Shown piece after piece: positions 21,771 to 34,677 of a stretch of DNA of 64,000 bases (positions within the stretch are counted from its first letter, which is position 1; each line of letters begins with the position of its first letter). The position numbers and the translations under genes were made by a program. This DNA comes from Azadirachta indica (Eukaryota > Streptophyta > Magnoliopsida > Sapindales > Meliaceae): contig CM040441.1 in NCBI GenBank assembly GCA_022749755.1, positions 22,011,475 through 22,075,474 on the forward strand. Direction: 5' to 3'. The notes beneath the pieces were generated by a model. It did no database searches, was not told the DNA's origin, and worked only from the letters and a program-made list of their open reading frames with translations.

Positions 21771-23062
21771 TGAATTTCCTTTGCAAGAAACATTCCCTAA
21801 CAAGCAATTCTTCTCCGCAAGCATGACATTATCTTGGTATGAAACTATTGTAAATTATTTGGTTGCTAATATGTTACCTTCTGGTTTGTCCAAAGCTCAA
21901 AGAGATAAGATCAAGAGTGAAGCCAAATACTATGTGTGGGATGACCCATACTTATGGAAGCATTGTGCAGATCAAGTGATAAGAAGGTGCGTTCTTGAAA
22001 ATGAAATTATTGCTATTCTTACCTTTTGCCATTCTTATGCTTGTGGAGGTCACTTTGGAGCTAAGAGGACATCAAGAAAAGTGCAAGAATATGGTTTCTA
22101 TTGGCCGTCTTTATTTCAAGATTCATACTCTTTTTGTAAGTCATGCGATCACTGCGAAAAGACGGGTAATATATCTCAAAAGAATGAGATGCCACAACCC
22201 CCCATACTATTTTGCGAAATATTTGATGTATGGGGCATTGATTTCATGGGATCGTTCCCTATATCTTTCAATTATGTTTATATTTTGCTTGCTGTTGATT
22301 ATGTCTCAAAATGGGTAGAAGCTAAAGCTACCACGACTAATGATTCTAAAGTTGTTACAGATTTTATCAAGTCTAACATATTCTCCAGGTTTGGAATTCC
22401 AAGAGCTCTAATAAGTGATCGCACTCACTTTTGCAATCGAATTGTGGAGGCTTTGCTGAAAAAATACCATGTGACTCACAAGGTGTCAACTGCCTATCAT
22501 CTGCAAACTAGTGGACAAGCGGAAGTGTCCAATCAAGAGATCAAGTCCATCCTTGAAAAGACGGTCAATCCAAGTAGAAATGATTGGAGTTTGCGCTTGG
22601 ATGATGCCTTGTGGGCGTATAGAACTACATATAAGATGTTCATTTGTATGTCACCTTATCGGCTAGTGTTTGGAAAACCATGCCACCTTCTAGTTGAGTT
22701 AGAACACAAGGCTTATTGGGCAATCAAGCGTTTTAACATAAAAATGGTTGATAGTGGAGAACATAGAAAGTTGCAACTACAAGAGTTAGAGGAAATTTGA
22801 AATGATGCTTATGAGAGTGCAAGGATTTGTAAGGAAAAGATGAGGCTTTTCATGACAAGATGATCTCTAGGAAGGAATTTAAAGTTGGTCAAAAAGTCCT
22901 TATCTACCATTCACACCTTCGTTTGTTTCCAGGTAAGTTGGATTCTCGTTGGATTGGACCTTTTGTTGTTACTAATGTTTTTCCTTATGGTACAGTTGAA
23001 ATTCGAAGTTTAGAAACTTCCAAAGTGTTCAAGGTGAATGGCCATAGACAAGCCTTTTTATG
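21771..23062 (+). pseudogene. F5 integrase, nearly intact core
   Basis: The longest open frame in the window (21,691-22,800, 369 codons, starting in the RNase H tail). Frame residues: zinc ligands His114, His121, Cys149 and Cys152 ([18 protein letters not shown]). Catalytic triad Asp184 (GIDFMGSFP), Asp243 ([10 protein letters not shown]) and Glu278 (SGQAEVSN). A Gly usually found after SDR is missing, which leaves 34 rather than 35 residues between Asp243 and Glu278. A stop at 22,798-22,800 is followed by the C-terminal domain (KEFKVGQKVLIYHS, WIGPFVVTNVFPYG) to 23,062. Confidence 0.92.
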
Positions 23063-24397
23063 AAGGTGTACAAGTAGAGAATGTGGCACAATTAGACCTT
23101 GAAGATCCGATTTATACTGATTGATAAAGGGAGCATTAAGTCGAGCTAACGACAATAAACAAAAGCGCTACTTGGGAGGCAATCCAAAGATTTTGATAAT
23201 GGTAGTGACTGAATTCAGTAGACAAAAAGCTCGTGAGATTTTAGCCTTTAGACTGATACATCCATATCAGTTTCATTATTTTCTTTCATGTGAGATATTC
23301 TTCCATGTATTTGTTTCTCTAGAACTTGCCTTGATTCTCTTTGAGGTCATATCGACACATGCATGCATGATTATGATTAAGGCCCTTTTTTGTTTTAAGC
23401 TACTTAAGCCAAATAGCCTACCTAGTAATTATTGTTTTTCCCTTTGTTAAAACCCTTTGAGCTTTATTGGCTTTCGTCTTTTAGAGCCCACATTACAAAC
23501 TTTAAACCTGAAAAATAATGTCTTCATCCAAGCTGTAGAGCTAGTGGAGCGTTGTTCATCATTATGACATATATGGGTGTGCAAGAAATAAATATGGGGT
23601 TGTCTAGATTTGTGGTGTGGTTATTACTGGTGAAATAAAACATGGTTTCATTCTCAATTTGTGAGTTTGATTGTTTGAAGAAAAAAAAGAAAAGGGTGAT
23701 GGAGTAAATTGTTTTTGATGTTACAAACTATCCATGTCATAATCCCTCCTAAAATTCTAAGAAAGGGGTCTGTTTATACATGATATATACCAAGGTGGAA
23801 GCTACCTTTGCAAAGCATTGTTTTCTACAGAGGACGAAAAGTGTTCCTTTGATTGGTCTCCTTTTTCAATGCAAGATTTTCTTGTGGTTTAAATGCTTTG
23901 CAGCCAAATTGAAGAAGTTGCTAAATGGAGTGATTGATTTTACATGTCTTGTACATTTGAGCTTGAGTTGATTCATTTTTGCTCCACTAGTTTTAACGGC
24001 TTTTGAACCATATTCCCAAATATTTCCCACCTTCATCCTAAACCCCATTACAACCCTTGAAAAGTCCTCATGATTTGTGTTATGTTTGTGAGCCCGGTGG
24101 TGGATAATGAGAAGAGATGAAAGCTTATGGTAGATCATTTCCAATGAAATGAATTTGAGCGCAAAACTTACCCTACAAACATATGAGAGTTTAGTGTTTA
24201 TTTCCGTGAGGGTCTACTTATTTAGTTTATTCCTTCTTCAAGTGAAAATACTTGCTAATTAATTGTAAGTTGTTTAAGAATGTTTGTTCTTGGTGTGCTA
24301 TGAGTTTTGAAGATCTTGGTTGTTCTTTGTTGATGGCGTTGTAACCTTACTATCTTTGGGAAAGTGAATTTGAGTTTTCCCCGAGGACGAGCAAGAG
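23063..24397 (+). other. F5 3' untranslated region
   Basis: About 1.3 kb between integrase and the polypurine tract. I see no domain and no repeat unit in it, only short frames. A long 3' untranslated stretch is usual in Athila/Tat-like elements. Confidence 0.6.
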
Positions 24398-24413
24398 TTA
24401 GGTGTGGGGAATT
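24398..24413 (+). promoter_or_regulatory. F5 polypurine tract
   Basis: GGTGTGGGGAATT directly precedes the LTR start TGATAAGAATGC. The upstream phrase GAGGACGAGCAAGAG is typical of the run-up to this tract in the lineage. Confidence 0.75.
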
Positions 24414-25794
24414 TGATAAGAATGCAGAATGCCATATTTTTCTCCCTTAATTTTTTAGTTCTTTATGTTTATTTAGTTCTTAAATGTACTCATTATTGTC
24501 ATATTTTGATTCAGGATGCAAATGAAGACATTAAGTGTAAAATGAAGCTAATTACAGAATTTTGGACAGTTTTGACATCGCTTCGTAATCTGGGCATAAC
24601 TTTCTCATTCAAAATGCTGTAGAACGTTAAGAAAAGGGTCTACAACTTTCATATTTTGAATTTTGAGAGATTCTGGCTGCATCAAGGACAAATTTGGGCT
24701 TGAAGTTGCTACACCTGTACGGTTGATGCTCTGGAATGTTCCTTGACCCACAATTCTAATACATGGATTTAATGCAGTTTATTTTAGAAGTTTTCAGATC
24801 TTTTGCATGGAAAAGATTTTATTTTGTTTTTAATATTTTTCCTTAATTAGTCAAATTTGAATATTTTTATTTTAAGAGATTTTTGTAGAATTCTAGGTGG
24901 TGAATTATTGTGTTTAAAAAGGAGAAATCATGAGACAAGGAACCCCTCTCTCTTCCTCTCTTCTCTTCTCTAATTTTTATTTCGAACTGTCATCATAGCT
25001 CTGCGTGGTTAAACTTTTATAATTGGTCGAAGGAAACGGAAGTCTCAGAATTAATAAAACTGTGAGATTTAATTTGATTCTTATTGTTTAATTTATACTT
25101 GAATAACGAATGTTCTTTTGTGCCTATTTTCATGATTGTTTCATTTAATTATTAGGAGGCCTACTAGTTTATTATTCGTTGCAATCTACCGTCAAGCCAG
25201 ATATCAAATCCATAATTGTTTGATTATCTGATTGGTGAAGTAATTAGGATTTAATGATTTGCTGCGTCAGAAATTATTAGATCTTACGAAGAATGTTCAA
25301 CTAAACTAAATGCAAATGCTTGTGCTTCCATTGTTTAGATTAATTGGTCTCTTTAATTCTTAAAACTACTACTAAATTAAACTTTTAGGACTTTTCTTCG
25401 GTTATTTAGCAGTTAGGGTTGATTAGATTGCTCACTTTCTAATAAACTACAATTACGAAGAGATAGGAAAAATAGCTCCAACAATGAATATTCAAAGTAT
25501 AAATTGATATATTATAATATCGATTATCAGTTGTAAAATTTCGATGGTGGATGTTGACTTAGACCATGTTTTGTTCTTTTGATTGATTTTCATATTCAAA
25601 TTTGAATTGTTCCTTCATTATTTTCTTAAAACTGTTTTCCTTATATTCAAACCCCTACCCACGCACCCCCCCCCTTCCCACCCCTTGTTCAGGTAGCTAT
25701 AAAATTAGGCTAAATACTTTCCGTGAAAACAACACTACATGTATCTTGTTTAGGAGTTTAAATTTTACTTTTGGTTGCCTGCGACAGCAAACCA
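24414..25794 (+). mobile_element. F5 3' LTR, full length
   Basis: 1,381 bp from TGATAAGAATGC to GCAAACCA. A probable TATA-like stretch (GTTTAAAAAGG; GTATAAAAGGG in the copy at 63,391) precedes the CT-rich run at about 24,945-24,972. A C-rich run lies near 25,664. On its right it abuts the interior of an F4 LTR, so F5 probably inserted into F4. Confidence 0.92.
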
Positions 25795-26377
25795 ATATAA
25801 TACAAGAATTTTATTTAACTCAACTTAAAACAACTTAATTTCAATATCATATACTTGAAGCCTTTATATAGGCTCTTACGAGGAAAGAAATGTCAAAGGT
25901 TAGGCCAACAACCCCTAAAAATTTCAATGGTAGGCCAACAACCATTATCTAATTTTGACAAATAAAAACAAACATTTAAAATTCTTTGAAGATAAACCAA
26001 AACAGTTAAGACTTTGAATTGCAACTCACCAAATCTTTCTATTATCTAGAAATTAAACAAAACACATTCAATTTAAGTTAAAATTTTTTTAAAATTCATG
26101 CATCCAAATTCTACCATGAAAATGAATATGTTGTAAAGAAGTTGTCATACCTTTCCCTAAAGAACTCCAAATACAAAACCGTATAATTTTATAGAAAGCT
26201 TACTTCTTCAACTTTGTAGTGGCACCAACCTCTTTCTAAAATATTACTTAGTCAATATAGTTTAAATTCTGAAATTACCCTTCTGACAGTGTCTTCATAA
26301 CATAGTAAATTAGGGTAATCTTCTTGAACTTATTGGTGCTTAAGTTTTGTTCTTGATGTTCGGACACTCCCATGTTA
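25795..26377 (-). mobile_element. F4 3' LTR fragment (antisense)
   Basis: Reverse complement of the first 580 bp of the F4 LTR. It ends at CACTCCCATGTTA, the element-strand start TAACATGGGAGTG (TGACACGGGAGTG in the solo copy). Its other end is cut by the F5 LTR. The polypurine complement ATCTCTCCTAG follows at 26,378-26,388, which shows that the pol scrap to the right belongs to F4. Confidence 0.88.
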
Positions 26378-26429
26378 ATCTCTCCTAGTTGAAAAAGACT
26401 CATCCTTGAGTCTATATTGTTGTAGAATA

Positions 26430-27252
26430 TTTTTTAATAGATTCATTTAGTTTTTCACTAAAGAAAGCAATTGGTTTGTTTCTTTGGCTCAAAACACCAC
26501 TAATTCCAGTATTTGATGCATCACATTCAACTTCCAGCACTTGGTTAAAATCTGAAAGTGAAAGAATGGGTGCTTGAGTTACCTTGCTTTTGATAGTGTT
26601 AAAGCTCTTTTGCGCTTCTTTTGTCCACTTGAAAGCTTCTCCCTTAAGACACTCAATAATTGAGCAACAATTGTGCTAAATCTTTTAATGAAATGCCGAT
26701 GAAACGATGCAAGGCCATGAAAACTTCGAATATCATGCAAAGACTTAGGCGTTGGCCAGTTAAGGATTGCTTCTACCTTGTTGGAATCCATCTTGATACC
26801 TTCTTTAGATACAACATAGCCCAAAAAGACTAGACTATTAGTAAAGAATTCAGTCTTCTTCAAATTAGCATATAACTTTTGTTGTCCCAGTGTGTCGAAC
26901 ACTTGACGAAGATGGTTGACATGTTGTTCTTTATCCTTACTGTATACAAGAATATCATCAAAGTACACAACAACAAATTTTCTGATGAAAGGCTTGAAAA
27001 TATGATTCATCAATCGCGTAAAAGTACATGGAGCATTAGAGAGACCAAAGGGTATCACCATCGATTCGTAAAGCCCATCTCGAGTTTTAAAAGTAGTTTT
27101 CCATTCATCTCCAAGCTGCATTCTGATTTGATGATAACCACTCTGAAGATCAATCTTTGAAAATATTTTTACCCTATGAAGTTGGTCTAAAAGATCATCT
27201 AGGCGTGGAATTCAAAAGCGATAATCAACTATTATCTTATTTAGAAAACCTA
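26430..27252 (-). pseudogene. F4 RT and RNase H remnant, copy B
   Basis: Copy-B partner of 1-733, here with a longer open RT frame (26,579-27,121, 180 codons): [24 protein letters not shown] at 26,954-26,965, [36 protein letters not shown]. Below 26,580 the RNase H start is seen (NKPIAFFSEKLNESIKKYST), then it jumps to the polypurine tract with no integrase. Confidence 0.9.
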
Positions 27253-27399
27253 TCCACCACCACCACCATGATAGAATCTTTATTTCTTTTTCTTGGCAAC
27301 CCAACAATAAAATCTAATCTTACATCTTCCCATGAAGTGTTAGACACTGGTAATAGAGTATACAAACCCGTATTTTGTCCATGACTTTTTGCAACATGG
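27253..27399 (-). pseudogene. Integrase fragment fused to RT, copy B
   Basis: Same antisense integrase start and same join to RT as at 734-880. The CCACCACCACCATGATAG stretch encodes the VVVDR run, with one CCA repeat more than copy A. Confidence 0.78.
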
Positions 27400-27705
27400 C
27401 TGATATTAACTTACGTCTTTTGGATGTTATTAGGAATATACCATCATATGCAAAATGTTTCAAGGAACTCAACACCAAAAAGAGAAGATATGAGAAGAAT
27501 GAGAAGTCATGGTCTTAGAAGTTGCTAGTGTAGTGCTTCAACAAAATTTGCCTCCAAAATTGAAAGATCCTGTAAGTTTCAACATAAACATAACTATGGG
27601 AGACAAGAAGATAGCTAAAGCCATGCTAGACTTAAGAGCAAGTATTAATCTAATGCCATACTCCATATACTTACAACTAGGTTTAGGGAAACAATTAACT
27701 GGTCC
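27400..27705 (+). pseudogene. F6-type protease fragment, copy B
   Basis: Partner of 881-1,190. A one-base deletion near 27,504 (GAGAAGTCATGG) breaks the frame, and the active-site region reads LDLRASINLMP, so the glycine of DLGAS is replaced by arginine. Confidence 0.85.
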
Positions 27706-28084
27706 AAATTCAAAATTTGTGTTTTACTCCCTTCAATGCATTTTGAGTTCATATTTTTATTTCTAATTCCTATAAAAAAAAATTAAAGCAAGAAAAAAAA
27801 GAGAAATAGAAAAAAAAAAAGAGAAATGAAAAAAAAAAAAGAGAATTGTTATTATCCATTATATTCATAATTTTTTATAATATTGACCTAATATTCCTTA
27901 CTCTTAATCCAATATTGTCATTGCTTGCATCAATTTCTTAAGAATTGTTTATTGAATCTTGTAATTTGTTTTGATTAAGAGTGTGCGAGTATAAGGATAT
28001 TTGAGTGCTTAAACTCGAAAGTGAGTGAAAAAATGTGAGGGAGTGCTTGTAAGGTTTCTAACTCTGTTTTACAGATTTTAAATA
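27706..28084 (+). other. F1 leader with expanded A tracts, copy B
   Basis: As at 1,191-1,544, but with an additional A8-10/GAGAA unit at about 27,773-27,842. Non-coding. Confidence 0.6.
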
Positions 28085-29300
28085 TGTCTCACAATCAAGA
28101 AGAAAATTCAATCTCGAGGGTACGACTACCAACCACTCCAAACCTATAATTACAAGCGTTATTGGGGGAGATGAGACGGATGATGAGGGTTGAGTTAGAA
28201 CCAATCCATTAAAAGATGGATAGGTTAGAAGGAGAGACATCAAGAGGGCAACATCAAAACTCTTCCATTAGACAACCATGTAGGCAAGTGCAACCGAGGG
28301 TACAATAGGGTAATGTTGAGGATGATGAGGAGTTAGATGAATCACCAATGAACCGAGGCAGGAATTTACGTGGTTATGGGAATAGAGTAGCTAGGTTGGG
28401 TAGACATAAGTTGTTGGATGATGATTTAGGAAGATTAAGATGAAAATTGTACTGTTTCAAGGAAGAAACGATCCTGAAGCTTATTTAGAGTGGGAGAAGA
28501 AACTAGAAATGGTTTTCAATTATCACAACTACTCCGACATCAAAAAGGTAAAACTTATGGCAATTGAATTTACTGATTATGTTATTATTTGGTGGGATCA
28601 ATTGTTGAAGGATAGGAGAAGAAAATCAAGAACATCCTGTTAAGACGTGGGACGAGATGAAGACAATAATGAGAAGACGTTTTATTCCAAGCTACTACTA
28701 TCGGGAGTTGTTCAACAAATTGCAGTGTTTAACCCAAGGATCTAAAAGCATAGATGAATACTACAAAGAGATGGAAGTTGCTATGATCCGAGCAAATGTA
28801 TAGGTAGATAGAGAAGCTACCATGGATAGGTTCTTACATGATTTAAATTGTGAGATCGCAGACGTGGTGAAGATGCAACATTATGTAGAGTTGACAGATA
28901 TGGTACACCAAGCCATCAATGTTGAGTAACAATTGAAGTGAAAAAACATGGCTAGGAAAGAAGTAAGGACGACTGCTACAAACTCATGAAGATCAACCCA
29001 TAAACGAGAGGAATTTCCATTAATAAAATCTAAGTCTGAAGCCTCTAAAATAAGGTAACATTGAATCCACCACTTCTAGAAATCATGACATTAAGTGTTT
29101 TAAATATCAAGTTAAGGGTTATATAACTAGCCAATGCCTAAATAAAAAGGTAATGGTGATTAATGCTAAAGAGGAGATTAAGTTGGAAGGAGTAGAAGAA
29201 GACGAAATAGAAGACATGTCACCTCTTGAAGACAATTACAAAGGGCAATATGCTGTAGAAGGAGAATTATTAATAGTGAGATGAGCTCTTAGCGCATATG
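28085..29300 (+). pseudogene. F1 gag, broken, copy B
   Basis: Same gag as at 1,545-2,760. The capsid frame is intact across FNYHNYSDIKKVKL, where copy A is frameshifted, but a one-base insertion at about 28,624 (GAAAATCAAG) breaks it later. The stop after RANV is shared with copy A, so it is older than the duplication. The zinc knuckle reads CFKYQVKGYITSQC. Confidence 0.88.
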
Positions 29301-29518
29301 TTAAGGAAGAAGAAAATGATCAGTGGAAAAACGTGTTTCATTCTCAGTTTTTCGTCAACAACGAAGTTTGCAACGTTATAATTGATGGAGGAGGTTGCAC
29401 CAACGTGGCCAGCACCAAATTATTGGAGAAATTATTGTTACCTACCACGAAACATCCACAACTGTATCGACTTCAATGGCTAAACAATTGTGGAGAAACC
29501 AAGGTAACAAAATAAGTG
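29301..29518 (+). pseudogene. F1 protease, truncated, copy B
   Basis: FFVNNEVCNVIIDGGGCTNV through NCGETKVTK, then cut at 29,518 and joined to the last 137 bp of the F1 LTR. Everything from mid-protease to most of the LTR is gone. Confidence 0.85.
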
Positions 29519-29654
29519 AGTAAATCATAGTCTTGATTCTTATCTAAATAGGTAGCAGGTCAAAACTCTATAAACTTGTGTCTTGGGAAAATCTTGGGGT
29601 TCTTTACTATATTCGGTGTTGGGTTTCGTCACGATATTGGCGAGATTCGTATCA
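29519..29654 (+). mobile_element. F1 LTR tail left by deletion
   Basis: It matches 5,113-5,248 and ends GGCGAGATTCGTATCA. The satellite begins at the next base, as in copy A. Confidence 0.9.
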
Positions 29655-32600
29655 GTTTTCAACTTCTCAGTTTTCAAAATAAAATTAACCGTAATGATCC
29701 TCACGCATGGTGAGTAACAATACGTGCGGCCCGTCTCAAAACGAAATTGTTTTTCGAGTCCATATCACGTTTGACAATTCTGTCCCTGAAAATTGTACGT
29801 TTTCAATTTCTCTATTTTGGAAATAAAATGTACTGTAAGGATCCTCACCCGATGATAAGTAATAAGAAATATGGCCCGATTCGAATCGAACTTGTTTTTC
29901 GAATCCGTATCACATTTGAAAATTATAGCCCCAAAAATTGTATGTTTTCAATTACTCCGTTTTCAAAATAAAATGCACCATAAGGATCGTCACGCGATGG
30001 TAAGTAACAAAATGTGCGGCCTGTCTTAAAACGAAGTCGTTTTTTTAGTTCATATCACGTTTGACAATTCTGTCTATAAAAATCTTACGTTTTTAACTTC
30101 TCTATTTTTTAAGTAAAAAGCACTGTAAAGATCCTCATGCGATGATGAGTAACAAGACGTGCGGCCCGTTTTGAAACGAAGTCGTTTTTCGAGTGCGTTT
30201 CACGATTGACGATTCTAGCTCCGAAAATCGTACGCTTTCAACTTCTTTATTTTTGAAATAAAATGCACTAATGATCTTCATGCGATGGTGACTAAAAGAC
30301 GTGCGGCCCATCTCTAAACAAAGTCGTTTTTCGAGACCGCATCACATTTGACAATTTCAGCCCGAAAATCATATGTTTTCAACTTTCTTATTTTCGAAAT
30401 AAAATGCACTATAGCAATCCTCATATGATCGTGAGTAACAAGACATATGGCCCATCTCGAATTGCACTCGTTTTTATAGTTCGTACCACGTTTGACAATT
30501 TTAACCCCAAAAATCTTACGTATTCAAATTTTCTGTTTTCAAAATAAAATATATCGTAAGGATCGTCATGTGATGGTAAGTAATAAAACGTGCGGCCCGT
30601 GTCGAAACGAAGTCATTTTTCAAGTTCGTACCACCTTTGACAATTTTGGCCATGAAAATAGTACGTATTTGACTTCCCCGTTTTTAAAATAAAATGCACC
30701 ATAACAATCCTCACGTGATACTGAATAACAAGATGTGTGGCTTGTCTCAAAATGAGTCGCTTTTTGAGTCCGAATCATGTTTGACAATTCCGGCACCAAA
30801 ATTCATACGTTTTTAACTTCTCTGTTTTCGAAATAAAATGTATTGTAAGGATTGCCACGTGATGGTGAGTAACAAGACGGGTGACTCATCTCAAAACGAA
30901 GTTGGTTTTCAAGTTCGTATCACGTTTGACAATTCCGATCCTTAAAATCGTATGTTTTCAATTTCTCTATTTTTGAAATAAATTGTACTGTAACAATCCT
31001 CATACAATAATGAGCAAGAAGACTTGTGGGTTGTCTCAAAACGAAGTCATTTTTAGAGTCCATATCACGTATGACAATTCTATTTGCGAAAATTGCACGT
31101 TTTTAACTTCTCCGTTTTTAAAATAAAATGTACTGTAAGGATCCTCACGTGATGGTGAGTAACAAGATGTACAACTCATCTCGAATTGAACTCATTTTTC
31201 GAGCCCGTATCACGTTTGACAATTTGAGCCCCGAAAATCGTACGTTTTCAACTTATCTATTTTTCAAATAAAATGCAGCATAAGGATCGTCACGTAATAG
31301 TGAGTAACAAGACATGGGGCTTGTATCGAAACAAAGTCGTTTTTCAAGTTTGTGTCACCTTTTACAATTCTGGCCTAAAAAATCATACGTTTTCGATTTC
31401 TCCGTTTTCAAAATAAAATACACTATAACAATCCTCACATGATACTAAGTAATACTACGTGCAACTCGTCTCAAAACGAAGTCGTTTTTGGAGTCCGTTT
31501 TGTGATTGACAATTCTAGCCTCGAAAATTGTATGCATTCAACTTCTCTATTTTCGTAATAAAAAGTACCGTAAGGATCCTCATGCAATGGCGAGTAACAA
31601 AGCGTACAGCGCGTCTCAAACCGAACTCCTTTATCGAGTCTGTATTACCTTTGATAATTCTGGTTACAAAAATCGTACGTTCTCAACTTCTCCGTTTTTG
31701 AAATAAAATGCACCGTAACAATCCTCATGCGATGATGAGTAACAAGACTTGCAGCCTATCTGGAATTGAAGTTCGTTTTTCAGTTTGTATCTCATTTAAT
31801 AATACAGGCCTAAAAAATCGTACGATTTCAACTTCTTCATTTTTGAAATAAAAATGCACCATAACAATCCTTACGTGATGCTGAGTAACAAGACATGCGT
31901 CCCGTCTCAATACGAAGTCATTTTTTCAGTCTGTTTTGTAAATGACAATTTCAGCCCCAAAAGTTGTATGCTTTCAACTTCTTTGTTTTTGAAATAAAAT
32001 GCACGGTAACGATCCTCATGTGATGGTGAGTAACAAGATGTGTGGCCTGTCTCGGAACAAAGTCATTTTTGAAGTTCGTATCACAATTGACAATTCCTTC
32101 CTTGAAAATCGTACGTTTTCAACTTCTCTGTTTTCGAAATAAAATATAGAGTAGCGATTCTCACGTGATACTAAATAACAATAATTGTGGCCCATCTCAG
32201 AACGAAGTCATTTTTTGAGTCAATATCACAATTGACAATTTCAGCCTCGAAAATCGTACGCTTTCAACTTCTCATTTTTCGAAATAAAATTTACCTTAAT
32301 GATCTTTATGCGATGCTGAATAATAATACGTGTGACCCGTCTCGAAACGAAGTCGTTTTTCGAGTCCGTATCATATTTGACGATTTCATTCACAGAAATC
32401 ATACGTTTTTAACTTCTTCGTTTTCGAAATAAATTACACCAGAACGATCCTCTCGCAATGGTGAGTAACAATACGTATGGTCCGTCTCAAAACGAAGTCA
32501 TTTTTCGAGTTCATATTACGTTTGACAATTCCATCATGGAAAATTGTACATTTGCAATTTCTCTGTTTTCGAAATAAAATGTATCATAAGGATCCTCACG

Positions 32601-33866
32601 CGATTGTGAGTAACAAGATGTAGGTCCCGTCTTGAATTGAATTCATTTTTTGAGTCCGTATCATGTTTGACAATTCTGGCCACGAAAATAATGCGTTTTC
32701 AATTTCTCCGTTTTAGAAATAAAATGCACTGTAATGATCCTCAAATCATGTTAGTAACAAGACGTGCAGCCCGTGTCAAAACAAAATTGTTTTTTAAGTT
32801 CGTATCACATTTGACAATTCCGTCCCCGAAGATCATACGTTTTCAACTTCTCAATTTTCGAAATAAAATTTCTCGTAACGATCGTCACGCAATATTGAGT
32901 AAAATACATGCGACCCGTCTCGAAATGGAGTCGTTTTTCGAGTCCGTATCACATTTGATAATTCCGTCTTCGAAAATCATAGGTTTTCAACTTCTCCGTT
33001 TTAAAAATAAAATGCACCAGAACTATGCTCTCGCAATGGTCAATAACACTACGTGCATCGTACGTTTTTTACTTCTCTGTTTTCAAAATAAAATGCACCG
33101 TAACAATTCTCATGTAAAGCTGAGTAACAAGACGTGCAGTCCGTCTAAAAATGCATTCGTTTTTTGAGTCCGTATCACGTTTGACAATTTCATCCTCGAA
33201 AATCGTATATTTCCAACTTTTCCGTTTTCAAAATAAAATACACCAAAACAATGCCCTCGCAATGGTGAATAACAATACGTGCTGTCCGTCTCAGAACGAA
33301 GTCGTTTTGCGAGTCAATATCATATTTGACAATTCCCTCCCCAATAATCATATGTTTTCAACTTTTTTGTTTTCGAAATAAAATGTACCGTAAGGATCCT
33401 CACGTGATAGTGAGTAACAAGACATGGCCTGTCTCGAACTGAACTCGTTTTTCCAGTCTGTATTACATTTGACAATTCCGTCCCCGAAGATCGTACGTTT
33501 TCAACTCCTTCATTTTCAAAATAAAATGTACCGTAACAATTCTTGTGCGATCATGAGTAAGAAGACATGCAGCCCGTTTGGAATTGAACTTGGTTTTTGA
33601 GTCTGTAGCACATTTGATAATACTAGCCTCGAAAATCGTACGTTTTCGACTGCTTTATTTTCGAAATAAAATGCACCGTAACGATCCTTATGCAAAGCTA
33701 AGTAACAAGACTTACGGCTTGTCTCAAAACGAAGTTATTTTTCGAGTTCGTATCACTTTTGATAATTCTGGCCTAAAAAATCATACATTTTCGATTTCTC
33801 CATTTTCAAAATAAAATAAAACTGTAACAATCCTCACATGATGCTAAGTAACAAGACGTGCGATGT
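29655..33866 (+). repeat. 145-bp satellite array, forward, copy B (about 29 monomers)
   Basis: Monomers align one to one with the copy-A array, including the same shortened monomer (ACGTGCATCGTACG at about 33,052, near 8,825 in A). About 286 bp, two monomers, are missing after 30,030 relative to copy A. Confidence 0.95.
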
Positions 33867-34677
33867 TAGTACGAATCTCGCCAATAATAAGACGAAATCC
33901 AATACCAAATATAATAACGAAACTCAAGATTTCCTCGAGACACAAGTTTATTGAGTCTTGACTCAATATCTATTTAGATAAGAACTAAGACTATGATTTA
34001 CTCAAACGCCACATTAAGAATCCTTGAAAAAAACACTTAAGAATTTAAATGATAAGTTTGCTTGTTTTGAACGTCATAAGAAACTAAACTTGAAAAGCTC
34101 AAGAATAAGAACTTATAAGAAATAATTTAACACTCAAAATTACTTATTTCATTTAAAAAATGAAAGCCTTTTTATAGGCAAAATATAAAGGGAAAATGTG
34201 AAAGGTTAGGCCAACAATCCTACCTAATAATTTGACAAAATAAAAACAAATTTTATGACTTTTAAAATTACAAATTTAAAACATGAAAATGTAAGCAATG
34301 ACGTCATATGTATATTGACATAAGTAATGACATCGTATGTGTATGATGTAAGTGATTACATCCTTTTAAGATTCTTAAAAATTACACAGATGGACTATAA
34401 TTTTTGAACATTTTCATATTAGTTTTCTTGGACCGTAATCACTTGAATGATGTTCACTGAGCCTAATTTTTCAAAACCTGTATCTTGAATTGCAATTAAA
34501 TGACACATTTTTTAATTAGTCCATTTAAGGCACTTTGCAATGTGTTTGGCTCTAACTCTTGTAATCGGTCCACTCGGCACGCTTAACGAATCATATAGAT
34601 GCTGCAATTGAGTGTTTCCAACCTTATGTATGAGTTTCTCCTCTTGTTTATGCAGTTGTGCAACTTCGTTTGCATCA
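33867..34677 (-). mobile_element. F1 3' LTR (antisense), copy B
   Basis: 811 bp, partner of 9,639-10,441. The + strand start is mutated (TAGTACG in place of TGATACA). The U3 repeats with TGACGTCA lie at 34,291-34,362. The polypurine complement follows at 34,678. Confidence 0.92.

Noticed and set aside
23780..24144. Overlapping open frames on both strands in the F5 3' region
   Set aside because: No domain, no homologous copy in the window to test conservation, and length within chance expectation.
25655..25685. C-rich run as a G-quadruplex or telomere-like element
   Set aside because: It is a short irregular C/A run inside the F5 LTR. The 5' LTR counterpart near 18,755 has a shorter version. 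No repeat unit is present.
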